Source: Neolewinella xylanilytica
Lineage (GTDB): Bacteria > Bacteroidota > Bacteroidia > Chitinophagales > Saprospiraceae
DNA: 64,000 nt
Assembly: GCF_002934605.1 (NCBI RefSeq)
Contig: NZ_PTJC01000005.1
Coordinates: 372,001-436,000, forward strand
Direction of reading: 5' to 3'
Both the position numbers and the translations under genes were made by a program. Under the pieces are notes generated by a model. It was given only the letters and a program-made list of their open reading frames with translations. It ran no database searches and was not told where the DNA came from. Positions 26,201-33,904 of this stretch are shown piece by piece; position 1 is the stretch's first letter, and the number at the start of each line of letters is the position of its first letter.

Positions 26201-26551
26201 GGCCTTGGCCTCCCGCTCGATGCCGAGGGCGGTGACGGTCACGGCGTTCAGGTCCAGGGCGCCTTCGCGGAGCAGGAACATCACCTCGGTGCGGCCGTTG
26301 ATGGGCTCGCGGAGGGTTTCGTAGCCGACGTAGGTAACCAGCAGGGTGTCGTTCAGGGAGGGAACGGTCAGTTCGAAGTCGCCGTCGAAGTTGGTGACCG
26401 TACCGGCATTTGTTCCGGGAATCAGGACGGAAGCGCCGATTAAGGGCTCGTTGTTCGGATCGGTGATCCGGCCGGTTACGGTTTGTTGGGCCGCGAGGGG
26501 CGTGACGCCCGCAAGGCAGCAGGTAAGGAGGGTGAGGTAGATCAGTTTCAT
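23276..26551 (-). CDS. SusC/RagA family TonB-linked outer-membrane protein
   Basis: 1091 residues. After the signal peptide (ending PLAAQQ) comes a carboxypeptidase-regulatory-like domain (about 22-105: VTGRITDPNNEPLIGASVLI), then a plug starting DLNAVTVTALGIEREAKALG with the RVTGGGSGIGSSSRIVIRGE and VLKGANATALYGSRAANGVV motifs that define SusC. The rest is a 22-strand TonB-dependent barrel ending GFNLNVVF, a normal outer-membrane beta-signal. It forms the energised pore of a SusCD complex with the next gene. It is divergent from the XRE-cupin operon, and the two share a 275-base control region, so the same regulator may act on both. Confidence 0.95.
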   Translation of the reverse strand: MKLIYLTLLTCCLAGVTPLAAQQTVTGRITDPNNEPLIGASVLIPGTNAGTVTNFDGDFELTVPSLNDTLLVTYVGYETLREPINGRTEVMFLLREGALDLNAVTVTALGIEREAKALGYAVQEIDGEQLDRVKDPNLINNLAGKLAGVRVTGGGSGIGSSSRIVIRGESSLSGDNQPLFVVNGVPINNDNGNNGGGNGNMAADYGNSAADINPDDIETITVLKGANATALYGSRAANGVVLITTKSGAGKRGIGASFSSNTTFERPLRIPEYQNSYGQGAGGQFAFGDGFGAGTNDNIDESWGPAFAGNPLIVQHNSPTSSGLRAGDFAVRPRTEDGQFADEATALPWTAAPGNIEDFFETGYTTINTVALYGGDEQRNFRLSYSNTANEGILPNTDLSRNNLTLDVGQNFLDQKLRVRANANYINSSSDNRPNNSYGTENVMYLWVWFGRQIQMNSLRDYWQPGQENIQQFNYNYNWHDNPYFTMYENTNAFDENRLFGNVNATYDFTDELQLMVRYGLDTYDELRTGRRAWSTQRFPRGQYREDNIFFQERNADFLLTYAPQIGETFTATISAGGNQMTQERRFRRTSANELAVPGVYSFNNAAIPLVNNQFNSRRRINSLYATANLGFRNFLYLDLSARNDWSSTLPAANNSYFYPSASLSAVLSEVIDFPAAVSFAKLRAGYGQVGADTDPYRLLGYFQFSSNTYGGQLLGTEDNLLANANLKPERLNTLEFGADLRFLRGRLGLDLTWYNNVSRDQILQVPVSQSSGYGARYFNAGEIESKGVELLLNGEPVSRGNFDWRVNLNFTRARSTVNELAPGIESYQLSSNYLTVLARPGERMGDVYGTGFVLIDTETNERVTVDDVADIKDTYAHLYDANGFPVRDPNLRRLGNYNPDFQLGLNNDFRIGNVDFGFLWDWSQGGVIMSRTLLIGGTSGMMAETAEYDRETTDFIGGTTRVTGVSELDRNGVVATGDGTYVPNTTALSARDFYWSHFNRDNETVGMYDATFLKLREARIGYNLPREWVSGIGAQRIRLSLIGRNLLLFTENPHFDPEVFSYGGGGIVPGVEDMATPSSRSFGFNLNVVF

Positions 26552-26573
26552 GGCGTGAGTCGTGTGTTCGCCG

Positions 26574-26605
26574 CAAAGGTCACGGCAGCGACCGCGTACC
26601 GCCAA
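26574..26605 (-). promoter_or_regulatory. Bacteroidota-type promoter for susC
   Basis: On the minus strand TTG (26605-26603), 21 bases, then GACCTTTG (26581-26574) approximate TTTG-N20-TAnnTTTG, with one mismatch in the -7 box. The susC ATG is at 26551, 22 bases further on. Confidence 0.5.
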
Positions 26606-26784
26606 CACCAGCCGTTTAAGTTTGGGTTAAGCCCGGACCTGGGTAATTGACTGAAAAATAGCCAGTTGCGTTAAGTAAATGTGTTCCCGGGGCGGTGCGG
26701 GTTTACCAGGGAGAAACCTTTTTTCGCCCGTATTAAGCCACCGTTATTTTACCGTGAATTCCGCTTTACACGGGGGGTGAACGC

Positions 26785-26815
26785 TTGGGACCGGGGGGCG
26801 AACGGGCTAAGTTTG
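26785..26815 (+). promoter_or_regulatory. Promoter of the XRE-cupin operon, near-leaderless
   Basis: TTG at 26785-26787, exactly 20 bases, then TAAGTTTG at 26808-26815: a full match to the Bacteroidota housekeeping promoter. The ATG at 26827 is only 11 bases beyond the -7 box, so the transcript would have a leader of a few bases. This also fixes the start codon, since the in-frame start at 26785 would lie within the promoter. Confidence 0.75.
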
Positions 26816-26826
26816 CCCCGGAACGT

Positions 26827-27408
26827 ATGCAGACTTCCCTACTCGATCTCGGTCCGCGACTGCGGAGTTTACGGCGGCGGCGCAAGCTGTCCCAGCAAGA
26901 AGTGGCCACGGCCGTGGGCGTGACGAAGGGGATGGTCTCCAAGGTGGAAACCGGCCGGAGCATTCCCACCCTGCCCCTGCTCTTCCGCTACCTCGCCGCC
27001 ATGGAATGCCCGGTGGCGGAGTTTTTCCAGGACTTCGGTCCCGCGCCCCCGCCGCCCTACGTCCACCAGCGGGCGGAGGCTGCCGAGCCGATCGAGCGGG
27101 AACTCGCCAGCCGGGGTTTCGACTACCTGCAATTGCTGGCCGGCGAGGGCCGGGACTTCGCGCTGCGGGCCGTATTACTCACCATCGAACCCGGCTCGCG
27201 CCGCGACAAAGTAACCACCGACGCCTATGAGTTCAAATACGTATTGGCCGGCCAGCTGGACTACGAGATCGGCGACACGGTGCTCCAGCTCCGCCCCGGC
27301 GACAGCCTCTTCTACGACGGCCGCATTCCCCACGTCCCCCACAATCACGGAACCGAACCGGCCCGCATGCTCGTGGTCTACCTCCACGATCAGCTCCTGC
27401 GCCCCTAA
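26827..27408 (+). CDS. XRE-family regulator with C-terminal cupin
   Basis: 193 residues. The N-terminal helix-turn-helix (about 8-65) reads LGPRLRSLRRRRKLSQQEVA with the recognition region VTKGMVSKVETGRSIPTL. The C-terminal cupin_2 domain (about 115-190) contains EFKYVLAGQLDYEIGDTVLQ, LRPGDSLFYDGRIPHVPHNHG. Such regulators sense a small ligand in the cupin barrel. As first gene of the operon with DUF5690, phosphatase, FAD oxidase and PhnX-like hydrolase, it most likely responds to an aminophosphonate or its product and may also control the divergent susCD. The gap to the next gene is 11 bases. Confidence 0.9.
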   Translation: MQTSLLDLGPRLRSLRRRRKLSQQEVATAVGVTKGMVSKVETGRSIPTLPLLFRYLAAMECPVAEFFQDFGPAPPPPYVHQRAEAAEPIERELASRGFDYLQLLAGEGRDFALRAVLLTIEPGSRRDKVTTDAYEFKYVLAGQLDYEIGDTVLQLRPGDSLFYDGRIPHVPHNHGTEPARMLVVYLHDQLLRP

Positions 27409-27419
27409 GTCACCACGGT

Positions 27420-28685
27420 ATGCTTAGGGCGGGACTGCTGGCCTTCGGCGCCTACTTCTGCACGTATGCTTTCCGCAAGCCCTTTACGGCGGCGGAGTTC
27501 TCGGCCGCCGGCGCGCTGTTCGGCGTACTCGATTTCAAGACCACGGTGGTGGTCGCCCAGGTCTTCGGCTATGCCCTATCGAAGTTTATCGGCATCCGGG
27601 TCATTTCGGAGCTGAGCCGGGTGGGGCGGGAGCGCTTCTTTATCGCGCTCATTCTCTGCGCGGAGTTGGCACTGGTAGCCTTCGGGCTGGTCGGCGACCA
27701 CTGGTCCGCCCCCGTGTGGCTCTTCCTGAACGGGCTACCGCTCGGCCTCATCTGGGGGGTGGTCTTCAGCTACCTGGAGGGCCGGCGCACGACGGAGATC
27801 CTGGGGGCCATGCTGTCCGTCAGCTTCATCGTCAGTAGCGGGGCGGTGAAGACGGTGGGATCGCTGTTGCTCGGTGCAACCGGGGCGTACTGGATGCCCG
27901 CGGTCACCGGTGGCCTCTTTTTTCTGCCCTTGCTGGGGTGTATTTACGGCTTGTCGCGCCTGCCCCCGCCGGACCGGGAAGACATCGCCGCCCGTACCCT
28001 GCGCAAGCCGATGACACGGGCCGAGCGCCGATCGCTGCTTCGACGGCTCGGGCCGGGGCTCATCGCCGTGCTCGCCCTCTACGTCCTCATCACTACGCTG
28101 CGCGACATCCGCGATAACTTCGCCGCCGAGCTCTGGGCCGACCTGGGTTACGGCGATACCCCGGAAATCTTTACCCTGGCGGAGTTGCCCGTGGCCTTGC
28201 TGACGCTCCTGCCGCTGCTGATCGGCTACCGCATCCAGTCTAACCGGCGGGCCCTGCGCTACTACCATGGGCTGTTTACCGGGGCCGCGGCCCTTATCTT
28301 ACTGGCAACCGTCGCCTTTTCGCTGGGCGTACTGGCCGGCGGACCCTGGATGGTAGCCATCGGTTTAGGGCTCTACCTCGCCTACGTGCCGCTGAACGCC
28401 ATTTACTTCGACCGGCTGATTGGCGCCTTCCGGCAGGCCGCGACCGCCGGCTTTTTGATTTACCTCGCCGATGCCGGTGGCTACGCCGGATCCATCGTCG
28501 TATTGCTCCTGCGCCTCGGCGCCCCCGAAATGGGCTGGCTGGGTTTTCTGACCGCGCTGGCCTACCTCGTCGGCGCGGCGACGCTTGCCCTCAGTTTGTA
28601 CGGCTGGTTCGCGGTTAGCCGCCGCTTTCCGTCCACCCACGCTCACCCCCCGCTTTCTCCCACCCTTCATCCGACCACGCTATGA
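27420..28685 (+). CDS. DUF5690 family MFS-like transporter, candidate organophosphonate permease
   Basis: 421 residues, about 12 transmembrane segments. The family (DUF5690) is uncharacterised. Segment 1 reads AYFCTYAFRKPFTAAEF with R19-K20, closely like the phosphate-binding segment 1 of the glycerol-3-phosphate transporter GlpT (YYLVRKNFALAMP). The next segment GYALSKFIG matches GlpT's SKFIMG motif, and segment 7 has an arginine in LYVLITTLRDIRDNF (R228 or R231) where GlpT has its second phosphate-binding arginine. I infer an OPA-type carrier of a phosphonate or organophosphate. Its stop overlaps the next start (ATGA), tying it to the phosphatase-like gene. Confidence 0.8.
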   Translation: MLRAGLLAFGAYFCTYAFRKPFTAAEFSAAGALFGVLDFKTTVVVAQVFGYALSKFIGIRVISELSRVGRERFFIALILCAELALVAFGLVGDHWSAPVWLFLNGLPLGLIWGVVFSYLEGRRTTEILGAMLSVSFIVSSGAVKTVGSLLLGATGAYWMPAVTGGLFFLPLLGCIYGLSRLPPPDREDIAARTLRKPMTRAERRSLLRRLGPGLIAVLALYVLITTLRDIRDNFAAELWADLGYGDTPEIFTLAELPVALLTLLPLLIGYRIQSNRRALRYYHGLFTGAAALILLATVAFSLGVLAGGPWMVAIGLGLYLAYVPLNAIYFDRLIGAFRQAATAGFLIYLADAGGYAGSIVVLLLRLGAPEMGWLGFLTALAYLVGAATLALSLYGWFAVSRRFPSTHAHPPLSPTLHPTTL

Positions 28686-29779
28686 AAACCTTCCTCACCC
28701 TTTCGCTCCTGCTGTGTTTTACCGCCGGCACGTCCGCCCAGACCGCCACGGAAAACGTCATCCTCATCACCATGGACGGCCTACGCTGGCAGGAACTGTT
28801 CGGCGGCGCGGTCGACTCCATGATCGCCAACGAAGCCTTCACGGGCGACCGCGAGCGGATGGAAGCCAGCTACCTGGCCCCGACCGCCGAAGAAAGACGT
28901 CGCCTACTCATGCCTTTCTTCTGGGAATCCCTGGCCCCGAAAGGGATGGTCTTCGGCAACCGCTGGGAAGCCAACCGGGTCGATTGCCACAACGACCAGT
29001 GGTTCTCCTACCCCGGCTACAACGAGATCCTGACCGGCCGCGCCGACCCCGCCATCAACAGTAACGATAAGATCCCGAACCCCAACGTCACCGTGCTGGA
29101 ATGGCTTAACGGCAAGGAGGAGCTGAGGGGCAAGGTCGTCGCTTTCGGCAGCTGGGACGTCTTCGACTGGATCGTCAACGAGGAGCGCAGCGGCATCCCC
29201 GTCAACAGCGGCTACAACGTGGCGGAGGAAGACCTCACGGAGCGGGAGGCATTCATCAACAAGCTACAGGAGCAGGCCCCGAGGCTCTGGGGCGGCGTCC
29301 GGCCCGATATGCTCACCCACAACTTCGCCCTCGAGAAGCTGCGTAAGGATCACCCCCGCGTCGCCTTCATCAGCTACGGGGAAACCGACGACTTCGCCCA
29401 CGACGGCAGCTACAACCGCTACCTCGACGCCGCCCACGCCACCGATGCCATGTGGCGCGACCTGTGGGAATTCCTGGAGTCCGATCCCCAGTACGCCGGC
29501 AAGACCACCCTCCTTATCACCACTGACCACGGTCGCGGCGACAGCCCCATGGCAAAGTGGAAGGACCACGGCCATGACTACCCCGGCTCCGATGCCATCT
29601 GGCTGGCGGTAATCGGCCCCGACACCCCCAACCGCGGTGAAATGACCGGCGACCACCAACTTTACCAGGATCAGATCGCTACCACGCTGGCCGCCCTGCT
29701 CGGCTACGACTATCCGGGGGCGGACGGACCCGAAGTGGGTAAGCCCGTCTCCGCTGTCCTGTCCACCACCAAAAAATAA
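28682..29779 (+). CDS. Alkaline-phosphatase-superfamily enzyme, secreted
   Basis: 365 residues. The signal peptide (MKTFLTLSLLLCFTAGTSAQ) indicates a periplasmic enzyme. Metal-site and catalytic motifs of the superfamily are present: ILITMDGLRW (metal aspartate), WFSYPGYNEILTG (serine as likely nucleophile, as the Thr of TFPNHY in nucleotide pyrophosphatases), SYGETDDFAHDG (D and H), and ITTDHGRGD plus DHGHDYPGSD. The superfamily includes phosphodiesterases, phosphonate monoester hydrolases and phosphonoacetate hydrolase. In this operon it may release an aminophosphonate from an ester such as a phosphonolipid head group; that is inference. It overlaps the DUF5690 gene by 4 bases. Confidence 0.85.
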   Translation: MKTFLTLSLLLCFTAGTSAQTATENVILITMDGLRWQELFGGAVDSMIANEAFTGDRERMEASYLAPTAEERRRLLMPFFWESLAPKGMVFGNRWEANRVDCHNDQWFSYPGYNEILTGRADPAINSNDKIPNPNVTVLEWLNGKEELRGKVVAFGSWDVFDWIVNEERSGIPVNSGYNVAEEDLTEREAFINKLQEQAPRLWGGVRPDMLTHNFALEKLRKDHPRVAFISYGETDDFAHDGSYNRYLDAAHATDAMWRDLWEFLESDPQYAGKTTLLITTDHGRGDSPMAKWKDHGHDYPGSDAIWLAVIGPDTPNRGEMTGDHQLYQDQIATTLAALLGYDYPGADGPEVGKPVSAVLSTTKK

Positions 29780-29782
29780 GCC

Positions 29783-30985
29783 ATGATCCAATCCGATCTA
29801 CTCATCGTCGGGGGCGGCGTCCTCGGCACCTTCCACGCGGCCGCGGCGCTCGATCGGGGACTGTCGGTAACGCTCTGCGAAGCCTCGACCACCCCGCGCG
29901 GAGCCACGGTGCGCAACTTCGGCCAGATCGTGCCGTCGGGCATGCAGCCGAAGTGGCAGGCACACGGTCGGCGCAGCCTGGCTATTTATAAAGATTTGCA
30001 CTCTCGGACCGACATCACCCTGCGTCAGCTCGGCAGCGTCTACCTGGCGTCGGACGACGACGAATTGGGGCTGCTGGAGGAAATGGCCGATATCAACCGG
30101 GCAAACGATTACCCCAGTCAGCTGCTTACCGCCAGCGAATGCCGGCACCGCTACCCGGGCCTGCGGTCGGACTACTGCGTGGGCGGCCTGTTTTTCCCAG
30201 AGGAAGTGACCGTCGAGGCCCGCGAAATGATCGGTCGGGTACTGGCTTATTTAGTCGCGGAACGCGGACTGGACTACCGCCCCGGCCACCGCATCGTTAA
30301 GCTGAAGGGCGCCGGAGCGCGGGTGCAGGCCCGCGACAACCACGGCAATCAATACCGCGCCGAACGGGCCATCGTCTGCAGCGGTGGTGATTTTCGCTCC
30401 CTTTTTCCCGAACGGCTACGGGCCAGCGACCTGGAACTGTGCAAACTGCAAATGCTGCGGATCGCGGCGGGATCGGGTCCCCAGCTTCCCGGCAATATCC
30501 TGACGGGTTTGAGCATCCGGCGGTACGAGGCTTTCCGCGACTGCCCGAGCTACGCCCGCGTGAAGGAAACGGAAGACCCGGGCGCCTTCTGGAAACAGTG
30601 GGGCGTCCATATCCTCTTCAAGCAGAGCCCGGACGGTTCGATTATCCTCGGGGATACCCACGAGTACGCGTCCGCCAGGGAGGTAGACGCGCTCTCCTTC
30701 GAAAACCGCCCCCGGCTCAACGACTACATGGTGGACGAGGCCAAAAAGATCTTCGACCTGCCCCGTTGGACGATCGACGCCAGCTGGAACGGCTACTACA
30801 GCCAGTGCCGCAACCGTGACATCCACCTGGAAAGTATCGGCGACCGCATCCACGTCGTCACCGGAATCGGCGGCAAGGGGATGACGGCCGGTCCGGGATT
30901 CTCGGCGGCCCACATCGCCCACCTGTACGACGGTACGCCGCTCCACCCGGAAACCGTAGCGACCCCCGCCGCCAGCCGGAATTAA
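29783..30985 (+). CDS. FAD-dependent oxidoreductase, TIGR03364 type (aminophosphonate oxidase candidate)
   Basis: 400 residues. The dinucleotide motif is LLIVGGGVLGTFHAAAAL at the N-terminus. The sequence GATVRNFGQIVPSG is characteristic of the TIGR03364 clade of DAO-type oxidases, whose genes typically lie next to PhnX-like hydrolases. FAD-binding closing motif: HVVTGIGGKGMTAGPG. That clade is proposed to deaminate oxidatively an aminophosphonate close to 2-aminoethylphosphonate, such as the 1-hydroxy compound. No signal peptide, so cytoplasmic. It starts 3 bases after the phosphatase-like gene stop and is followed after 28 bases by the PhnX-like gene, the expected partner. Confidence 0.9.
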   Translation: MIQSDLLIVGGGVLGTFHAAAALDRGLSVTLCEASTTPRGATVRNFGQIVPSGMQPKWQAHGRRSLAIYKDLHSRTDITLRQLGSVYLASDDDELGLLEEMADINRANDYPSQLLTASECRHRYPGLRSDYCVGGLFFPEEVTVEAREMIGRVLAYLVAERGLDYRPGHRIVKLKGAGARVQARDNHGNQYRAERAIVCSGGDFRSLFPERLRASDLELCKLQMLRIAAGSGPQLPGNILTGLSIRRYEAFRDCPSYARVKETEDPGAFWKQWGVHILFKQSPDGSIILGDTHEYASAREVDALSFENRPRLNDYMVDEAKKIFDLPRWTIDASWNGYYSQCRNRDIHLESIGDRIHVVTGIGGKGMTAGPGFSAAHIAHLYDGTPLHPETVATPAASRN

Positions 30986-31013
30986 TCATCACCCCCCCAG
31001 CAACTCCATCTCC

Positions 31014-31694
31014 TTGGATACCTTTCGCCTTCCCTCCGATCTGCGCCTCTTCGTTTTCGACATGGCCGGCACCACCGTCAACGAAGACAACGTCGTGTAT
31101 AAAACGCTACTCTCCACCCTGCAGCGCGCGGGCTACGACCTGGACTTACCCCTCGTCCTCCGGGAGGGCGCCGGCAAGGAAAAGCTGCAGGCCATCCGGG
31201 ATATTCTGCAGCGCATCGATGGCAACGACGGCCGAGCCCGGGAACTCTACGCCAATTTCCGCGAGGAACTGACGGAGGCTTACGGCGACCTTACGGTACG
31301 GTCCTTCCCCGGAGCGGCCGATCTCATCGGCCGGCTTCGGCGTAACGGGGTAACCGTAGCGCTCAACACCGGCTATGACCGCGCAACCGCCGAGCGCCTC
31401 CTGCGCAAGATGCAGTGGAAAAAGGGGGAGCAGTACGACCTGCTGGCAACGGCCGACGACGTGGCCGCCGGCCGGCCGGCTCCGGATATGATCCAACTGC
31501 TGATGGAGCTGTCCGGCATCCGGGTGCCGACCTTCGTGGCCAAGGCAGGTGACTCCGCCGTCGATATCGAGGAGGGCCGGCGGGCGGGTTGCGGGCTGAC
31601 GGTGGGGGTCACCACCGGCGCTCAGTCCCGCGCTCAACTGATGGCCGCCGGGGCGGATCTGGTGGTGGACGATCTGGCCGTGCTGGTTATGTAA
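31014..31694 (+). CDS. Phosphonatase-like HAD hydrolase (PhnX-like, TIGR03351 type)
   Basis: 226 residues with a TTG start. The HAD motif I is FDMAGTTVNED (aspartate 16), the DxAGT form used by phosphonoacetaldehyde hydrolase rather than the usual DxDxT. GAGKEKLQAIRDIL carries lysines 55 and 57 in the region where PhnX has its Schiff-base lysine. Motif II is in ALNTGYDRATAERLL and motif IV in KAGDSAVDIEEGRRAGC. The expected reaction is cleavage of the C-P bond of a phosphono-aldehyde made by the FAD oxidase upstream, giving phosphate. The exact substrate is not proven for this clade. Confidence 0.88.
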   Translation: MDTFRLPSDLRLFVFDMAGTTVNEDNVVYKTLLSTLQRAGYDLDLPLVLREGAGKEKLQAIRDILQRIDGNDGRARELYANFREELTEAYGDLTVRSFPGAADLIGRLRRNGVTVALNTGYDRATAERLLRKMQWKKGEQYDLLATADDVAAGRPAPDMIQLLMELSGIRVPTFVAKAGDSAVDIEEGRRAGCGLTVGVTTGAQSRAQLMAAGADLVVDDLAVLVM

Positions 31695-31781
31695 GCGGCC
31701 CTTCTTCGGGGTCTCCCCAATTTTTCCTGCAATCGTGTAACCATTCGCTCTGGTCTGAGTACCCGATCTCAAACACAACGA

Positions 31782-32651
31782 ATGAAACCTCACTGGATCT
31801 TCAGTCTACTCCTTGCCCTGCCCCCGCTGCTGGCCAATGGGCAAGGCCTGGACATAGTAGAACAGGATTACCCCGCCGCCCTGGCCAAAGCCGCCGAATC
31901 CGACAAGTTGGTATTTGTCGACTTCTACACCAGCTGGTGCGCGCCCTGCAAAGAGCTGGATAAGCTGATCTTTCAGAACGACTCGGTCCGCGACGTGCTG
32001 GGTAAGGATTTCGTGCTCCTGCGCTACGACGCGGAAAACGACACCACCTTTCACCTGTCCAAGAAGCATCACGTTTCCAGTTATCCCACCGGCCTGATCC
32101 TGAATCCGGAGGGATACCTGGTGGCCCGCAAATACGGCTTTCCGGGCGACGATTTCGAAGCCTTATCCCAGAGCGTCTTGGTATTCACCGAGCAGGCGCT
32201 TCGGCGCAGCCAGGGGGATACGGTAATCGCCGGCTATTCCAACCATATCGATGGCACGGAATATCCCGGCTTTTACATCGATTACGTCAACCGCACGAAT
32301 ACGAAGGTCGATTCCACAGCATTCCGTGAGTACTGGGACACGGAGCGAAACGTCTTTTCCGAAGGATACTTTTCCACGCTATTTTACTTCGCTTCCGAAG
32401 ATATTCCCGACCGGGTCGCGGACCGCCTCCTGGAGCATAAGGAAATCTATTCCACCCTATACGGATCCACGGATGTAGATATAGCCCTCATGTTCCTATC
32501 CTTCAATAAGCTCGGTGCCGCCGTGGCGGACGGCGACAGGGAGCAACTTGCCGTGGCCGCCGAATACACACGGGCGGCGCTGGACAAAGATTTCGCGGAG
32601 GAAGTAGTCGCGAGATACGAGGAACAGTTCCGGGCGGCGGTAGCGGAGTAG
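31782..32651 (+). CDS. Thioredoxin-fold protein, exported
   Basis: 289 residues. The signal peptide ends LLANGQ. The thioredoxin domain (about 30-135) has FVDFYTSWCAPCKELDKLIF with an active CAPC pair and the cis-proline loop HHVSSYPTGLILN. The remaining 150 residues are helical, without a named domain (EYPGFYIDYVNRTN, RVADRLLEHKEIYS). A periplasmic disulfide reductase or thiol-exchange role is likely. It lies 87 bases after the phosphonate operon but shows no functional tie to it. Confidence 0.88.
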   Translation: MKPHWIFSLLLALPPLLANGQGLDIVEQDYPAALAKAAESDKLVFVDFYTSWCAPCKELDKLIFQNDSVRDVLGKDFVLLRYDAENDTTFHLSKKHHVSSYPTGLILNPEGYLVARKYGFPGDDFEALSQSVLVFTEQALRRSQGDTVIAGYSNHIDGTEYPGFYIDYVNRTNTKVDSTAFREYWDTERNVFSEGYFSTLFYFASEDIPDRVADRLLEHKEIYSTLYGSTDVDIALMFLSFNKLGAAVADGDREQLAVAAEYTRAALDKDFAEEVVARYEEQFRAAVAE

Positions 32652-32793
32652 CCAGCGTGGCTACTGACACTAGGCGTAAAACGTAGATACGGCCGACACC
32701 TACCGTACCGGTCAAACCGGCGGGAGGTGCCCGAATGCAAAATCCCATGCTGCAAAAGCCTACCTTAATGCAAGCCAAGCCCTAGCCATCCCG

Positions 32794-33681
32794 ATGCCCA
32801 AACAACTTCTGTTCGTCTTTACGGTCCTCCTCCCGGTGCTGGTCTGCTCCCAGAGTAATCCCGTGCTCGATCGCTTTCCCGCCGGTACCGTTCTGCACGC
32901 CAATATTCCCTACCAGAACGATACCCTAAGCAAGCACCTGCTGGATATTTACCTTCCGGCTGACGCCACCGGACCATTGCCCCTGGTAATCTGGATCCAC
33001 GGCGGGGCCTGGCTCGTCAACGATAAGTACGCCGACATGAGCTACATGGGCGGCACGATCGCCGAAATCATCAACCGGGGGTATGCCCTCGCCTCCATCG
33101 ATTACCGCAACAGCACCCAGGCCAAATTTCCCGCCCAATTGCAGGACTGTAACGCGGCCATCGCGCATTTACACGCCCACGCGACGGCTTACGGACTCGA
33201 CCCCGACCGCTTCGCCCTCATGGGCTTTTCCGCGGGTGGTCACCTGGCTTCGCTAGTCGGGCTCAGCCGGAACAGCGGAAACCCGGATTTCCTGACCGCC
33301 ACCGATACCGCTTTTCGGATCCGGGCCGTAGTCGATTTCTACGGTCCCGCCGAACTCGTGCTTTTTCCCGGTGCGGCCGATAGCCGGTCGCCGGAGAGCG
33401 TGCTGATCGGTGCCGCCCCGCTGGATCGCCCCGATCTGGCCCGCGCCGCCAGCCCCGTTACCTACGTAGACGCCGGCGACCCTCCCTTCCTCATCGTCCA
33501 CGGCGAACGCGACGACCAGGTGGATCCCAAGCAGTCTCGCCTGCTGAGCTCCTGGCTCACCGTGGCGGGGGTGGAAAACGAGCTGATCATCGTGGCGGGC
33601 GCGCCGCACTACGGCCCGGAATTCGACGTGCCGGAGGTGCGGACGAAGGTGCTGGCGTTTCTGGACCGGCATCTGAAGTAA
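32794..33681 (+). CDS. Alpha/beta hydrolase, secreted esterase-like
   Basis: 295 residues with a signal peptide. The oxyanion motif HGGAW follows LPLVIWI near residue 68, then the nucleophile elbow LMGFSAGGHLASLVG (serine about 149), an acid in ERDDQVDPKQS and a C-terminal histidine in GAPHYGPEF. This is the BD-FAE/hormone-sensitive-lipase-like layout found in acetyl-xylan or carbohydrate esterases, so deacylation of plant polysaccharide is plausible given nearby pectin enzymes. The substrate is not certain. Single gene. Confidence 0.87.
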   Translation: MPKQLLFVFTVLLPVLVCSQSNPVLDRFPAGTVLHANIPYQNDTLSKHLLDIYLPADATGPLPLVIWIHGGAWLVNDKYADMSYMGGTIAEIINRGYALASIDYRNSTQAKFPAQLQDCNAAIAHLHAHATAYGLDPDRFALMGFSAGGHLASLVGLSRNSGNPDFLTATDTAFRIRAVVDFYGPAELVLFPGAADSRSPESVLIGAAPLDRPDLARAASPVTYVDAGDPPFLIVHGERDDQVDPKQSRLLSSWLTVAGVENELIIVAGAPHYGPEFDVPEVRTKVLAFLDRHLK

Positions 33682-33904
33682 TCCTGATGGTATGCTCCAC
33701 CGGATGCGGCAAAGGCAACTGGAGAAAAAGCAGCCACTGATCAATAAAGCAATACCGCGTGCTGACTATCTTCGGGCAAGCAGCAGCGGTTAGGATGGAG
33801 GCCAGTCGGTATGGTTCACGGTGCCGGATCGGGTGCCGACAAACCGGAAAACCTGCCGCAGGAGCTGCCCTGTCCCACCCTGTCCGTCCGCTTACTTTTT
33901 CCGC

